A stretch of DNA of 6,621 bases, taken from positions 1 to 6,621 of the forward strand of contig WQWK01000116.1 in assembly GCA_009785395.1 (NCBI GenBank), read 5' to 3'. Source of the stretch: Conexibacteraceae bacterium. GTDB taxonomy: Bacteria > Actinomycetota > Thermoleophilia > Solirubrobacterales > Solirubrobacteraceae. Positions 5,306 to 6,621 of this stretch are shown here, piece after piece. Position 1 is the stretch's first letter. The number at the start of each line of letters is the position of its first letter. The translations under genes and the position numbers were made by a program. The notes below the pieces were generated by a model. It was not told where the DNA came from, did no database searches, and saw nothing but the letters and a program-made list of their open reading frames with translations.

Positions 5306-6007
5306 ATGCCCCAAGTTCCACCGCCGAAGCGCCACCCATACGACCAGTGGTCGCCGGATGCCCGTGCGTTGGACCTAGTCGGAGACAAGTGGACCCTGCT
5401 GATAGTTCGAGATCTGGCAGCGGGTCCGCGTCGGTTTGTTGAGTTGCAGCGCGTGCTCCCGGGAATCTCGACGGAGCAGTTGCGCTCACGCCTGAACCGC
5501 ATGGTCGCCGACGGAATGCTGACCAGGAAGCGTTACCGAGAGGTGCCGCCGCGCGTCGACTATGAGTTGACGCCGCGTGCCCGCGATCTGATGCCGGTGC
5601 TCGCCGAGCTCGCGCTCTGGGGCTACCGCTGGGCCTGGAGCCAGCCGCGCTCAGGTGAGCGTGTGGACCTCGGCGCGATCTTCCGGCTCGTGCCGGGCCT
5701 GATCAGCGCCCCCGGCCTCACCGGCGAGGTCGAGTGCACGGTGACCGACGGCCACCGTGAGGGCGGCCCGCTGACGATGACCGTCACGCTCGCGGACGGC
5801 GGCAGCCAGGTGATCGAGCAGCCGAGCGACGCGCCTGCCGCGCAGATCAGCGGCAACACTCGCGCCTGGGTGGCAGCGTTCGCGCCCGACGGGAGCGTGG
5901 CCGAGCTCACGATCAGCGGCAGCCGCGCGGTCGCGGAGGAGCTGATCCACCAGCTCGGGCGCGGGGAGACCCCGCCAGTCGAGGCCGCCGATCGCGCCGT
6001 GGCCTGA
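5306..6007 (+). CDS. HxlR-family winged-helix transcriptional regulator with C-terminal SCP2-like domain
   Basis: The 233-residue product has an HxlR winged helix at about 14-110: SPDARALDLVGDKWTLLIVRDLAAGPRRFVELQRVLPGISTEQLRSRLNRMVADGMLTRKRY, then the wing PPRVDYELTPRARDLMPVLAELALWG. The family binds palindromic or repeated sites near its own or divergent promoters. Residues about 118-220 form a second domain with alternating strands (EVECTVTDG, LTMTVTLADGG, AELTISGSRAVAEELIHQL) resembling the SCP2-like ligand-binding domain found on many actinobacterial HxlR proteins, which suggests a small hydrophobic effector. The N-terminal cysteine that many HxlR proteins carry before the proline (CP) is serine here (S16), and the only cysteine is C144 in the second domain, so redox sensing of the HypR type is unlikely. 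The shared upstream region makes the divergent DsbA-like gene the first candidate target. Confidence 0.88.
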   Translation: MPQVPPPKRHPYDQWSPDARALDLVGDKWTLLIVRDLAAGPRRFVELQRVLPGISTEQLRSRLNRMVADGMLTRKRYREVPPRVDYELTPRARDLMPVLAELALWGYRWAWSQPRSGERVDLGAIFRLVPGLISAPGLTGEVECTVTDGHREGGPLTMTVTLADGGSQVIEQPSDAPAAQISGNTRAWVAAFAPDGSVAELTISGSRAVAEELIHQLGRGETPPVEAADRAVA

Positions 6008-6059
6008 GCGTCTCACAGACAGCACCAATCAGGGGGTTCTCTAAAGGGGGGACTCGCAA

Positions 6060-6144
6060 TACCCGGGGCGGGGATCGAACCCGCAGGGCCCTTGCGGGCA
6101 GCGCTTTTTAAGAGCGCCGACTTTGCCAGTTTGTCTACCCGGGC
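6060..6144 (-). tRNA. tRNA-Leu (anticodon UAA)
   Basis: The minus strand folds into an 85-nt class II tRNA. The acceptor is GCCCGGG with CCCGGGT (a G-U pair at 1-72) and discriminator A at 6060. The D arm is GAC-AAACTGGCAAA-GTC. The anticodon stem GCGCT/AGCGC has loop CTTAAAA, giving anticodon TAA. The long variable arm GCCC-GCAA-GGGC and the T arm GCGGG-TTCGATC-CCCGC complete it. The 3' CCA is not encoded. It reads UUA, the rarest leucine codon in such GC-rich genomes; none of the protein genes called here contains an in-frame TTA. It is the same isoacceptor as Streptomyces bldA. The convergent HxlR-type gene ends 52 bp away, with only direct G-runs (no convincing terminator) in between. Confidence 0.95.
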
Positions 6145-6164
6145 AGGTACGTTCTGCGCGGTCG

Positions 6165-6193
6165 ATCTTACCTTTTGGGCCCGTTGGAACCGG
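6165..6193 (-). promoter_or_regulatory. Putative promoter of tRNA-Leu(UAA)
   Basis: On the minus strand TAAGAT (6165-6170) matches TATAAT at four positions and lies 20 bp before the mature tRNA 5' end. CCGGTT (6188-6193) is 17 bp further upstream. This predicts a start near 6158 and a short 5' leader for RNase P to remove. Confidence 0.45.
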
Positions 6194-6258
6194 GTAGATC
6201 TCACCAAGACCGACAGGCGTTTCGCTACCTGGCGCACACCCAAACGCAACTTTTGCAT

Positions 6259-6267
6259 TGCTAGGTT
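6259..6267 (+). promoter_or_regulatory. Putative extended -10 element of the sigma-factor gene
   Basis: TGC-TAGGTT combines a TGN extension with a TAGGTT hexamer, identical to the proposed -10 of the TPP gene. Its end is 6 nt before ATG 6274 and 24 nt before ATG 6292. No -35 is apparent at 16-18 bp. Confidence 0.35.
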
Positions 6268-6281
6268 GTTCCCATGGGTCT

Positions 6282-6286
6282 GGAGG
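6282..6286 (+). promoter_or_regulatory. Ribosome binding site of the sigma-factor gene
   Basis: GGAGG lies 5 bp before ATG 6292 and favours this start. The in-frame ATG at 6274 lies upstream of it and could only be used as a leaderless start. Confidence 0.65.
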
Positions 6287-6291
6287 CCGAA

Positions 6292-6621
6292 ATGGAAGTT
6301 TCAGCGCTCAGATATTCCGGGGGCACGGGGCTCCATGGCCGCTCGCCACTCCTCAGACTGCAGTCTGACGAGCGTCTCGTCACGCTCATCCGGCGCGGCA
6401 ACCAGAGCGCGTTCGAAGTGCTGGTCGGGCGCTACAACAGCCGCCTCCTGTCGTTCTGCCGCCATCTGCTCGGCTCCCGTGAGGACGCCGAGGACGTGCT
6501 CCAGGACGTGCTCACGGCCTCCTACAACGCGATGCTCGCCGACGAGCGGCCGATCAACGTGCGGCCCTGGCTCTACCGCATCGCACGCAACCGCTGCCTG
6601 AACCATCTGCGCCGGAACAAG
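6292..6621 (+). CDS. RNA polymerase sigma-70 family (ECF-like) sigma factor, N-terminal part
   Basis: The frame is open from ATG 6292 to the right edge (110 codons, no stop), so the C-terminus is missing. Residues 27-82 give sigma region 2.1-2.2: RLVTLIRRGNQSAFEVLVGRY, then LLSFCRHLLGSREDAEDVLQDVLTASYNAM, where the acidic AEDVLQDV segment is the core-polymerase contact. Residues 85-108 (RPINVRPWLYRIARNRCLNHLRR) match regions 2.3-2.4, which melt and read the -10. Region 4 would follow outside the window. The protein directs RNA polymerase to a regulon that cannot be deduced here. An alternative in-frame ATG at 6274 adds six residues; the GGAGG before 6292 favours the shorter form. No anti-sigma gene is visible on this side. 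The 147 bp between the tRNA and this start hold the two promoters described and nothing else I can support. Confidence 0.9.
   Translation, partial: MEVSALRYSGGTGLHGRSPLLRLQSDERLVTLIRRGNQSAFEVLVGRYNSRLLSFCRHLLGSREDAEDVLQDVLTASYNAMLADERPINVRPWLYRIARNRCLNHLRRNK

Noticed and set aside
6008..6059. Terminator between the HxlR-type gene and the tRNA
   Set aside because: Only a 4-bp stem (GTCT-cac-AGAC) and direct G-runs are present; no stable hairpin or T-tract.
6186..6213. GGAACC as an ECF-type -35 for autoregulation of the sigma gene
   Set aside because: The core GGAAC is present, but no CGTC- or GTT-like -10 follows at 16-17 bp and it lies about 100 bp from the start codon. The same bases form part of the minus-strand tRNA promoter candidate.
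6092..6601. Plus-strand frame crossing the tRNA and the sigma-factor gene
   Set aside because: It runs through the tRNA gene, and its later part is an out-of-frame reading of the sigma factor, rich in Ser/Arg/Thr.

Overview
The window is very GC-rich, its genes end in G/C-ending codons, and it looks like a chromosomal segment of a high-GC actinobacterium. The style of the sigma factor and the HxlR-type regulator suggests Thermoleophilia/Solirubrobacterales; this placement is an inference from sequence style, not a search result. No transposase, phage gene, CRISPR array or rRNA is visible.

Layout, left to right. (1) The C-terminal part of a Ppx/GppA phosphatase (+, cut by the left edge) ends in an in-register 18-bp tandem repeat. 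(2) Three minus-strand genes lie in a row: a secreted NHL/beta-propeller-like protein, a DUF4395 membrane protein with two CXXC motifs, and a thiamine-diphosphate (TPP) enzyme of the acetolactate synthase/oxalyl-CoA decarboxylase superfamily. A strong hairpin separates the TPP gene from the DUF4395 gene, and both downstream genes have their own promoter-like hexamers, so these are probably three transcription units. (3) Divergent from the TPP gene is a 69-codon, very acidic orphan gene (+) with an excellent Shine-Dalgarno sequence. It overlaps by 14 bp, tail to tail, a DsbA/HCCA-isomerase-like gene (-). (4) An AT-richer divergent promoter region with several palindromes separates that gene from an HxlR-family regulator (+) carrying a C-terminal SCP2-like extension. 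(5) A tRNA-Leu(UAA) gene (-) follows. The window ends inside a sigma-70 family (ECF-like) sigma factor (+), cut by the right edge.

No single pathway links the genes. The most plausible functional pair is the HxlR regulator and the divergent DsbA-like gene, which share a regulatory region. A cross-cutting pattern is that all four minus-strand protein genes lack a Shine-Dalgarno sequence and instead have a TA(G/A)NNT or GATAAT hexamer 6-10 bp before a plausible start codon, as expected for leaderless mRNAs. The orphan gene, the regulator and the sigma gene do have Shine-Dalgarno sequences. I did not find a clear-cut new system. The best leads are the acidic orphan gene, the operator-like palindromes in front of the DUF4395 and TPP genes, and the two proteins that lack their families' usual cysteine/serine.
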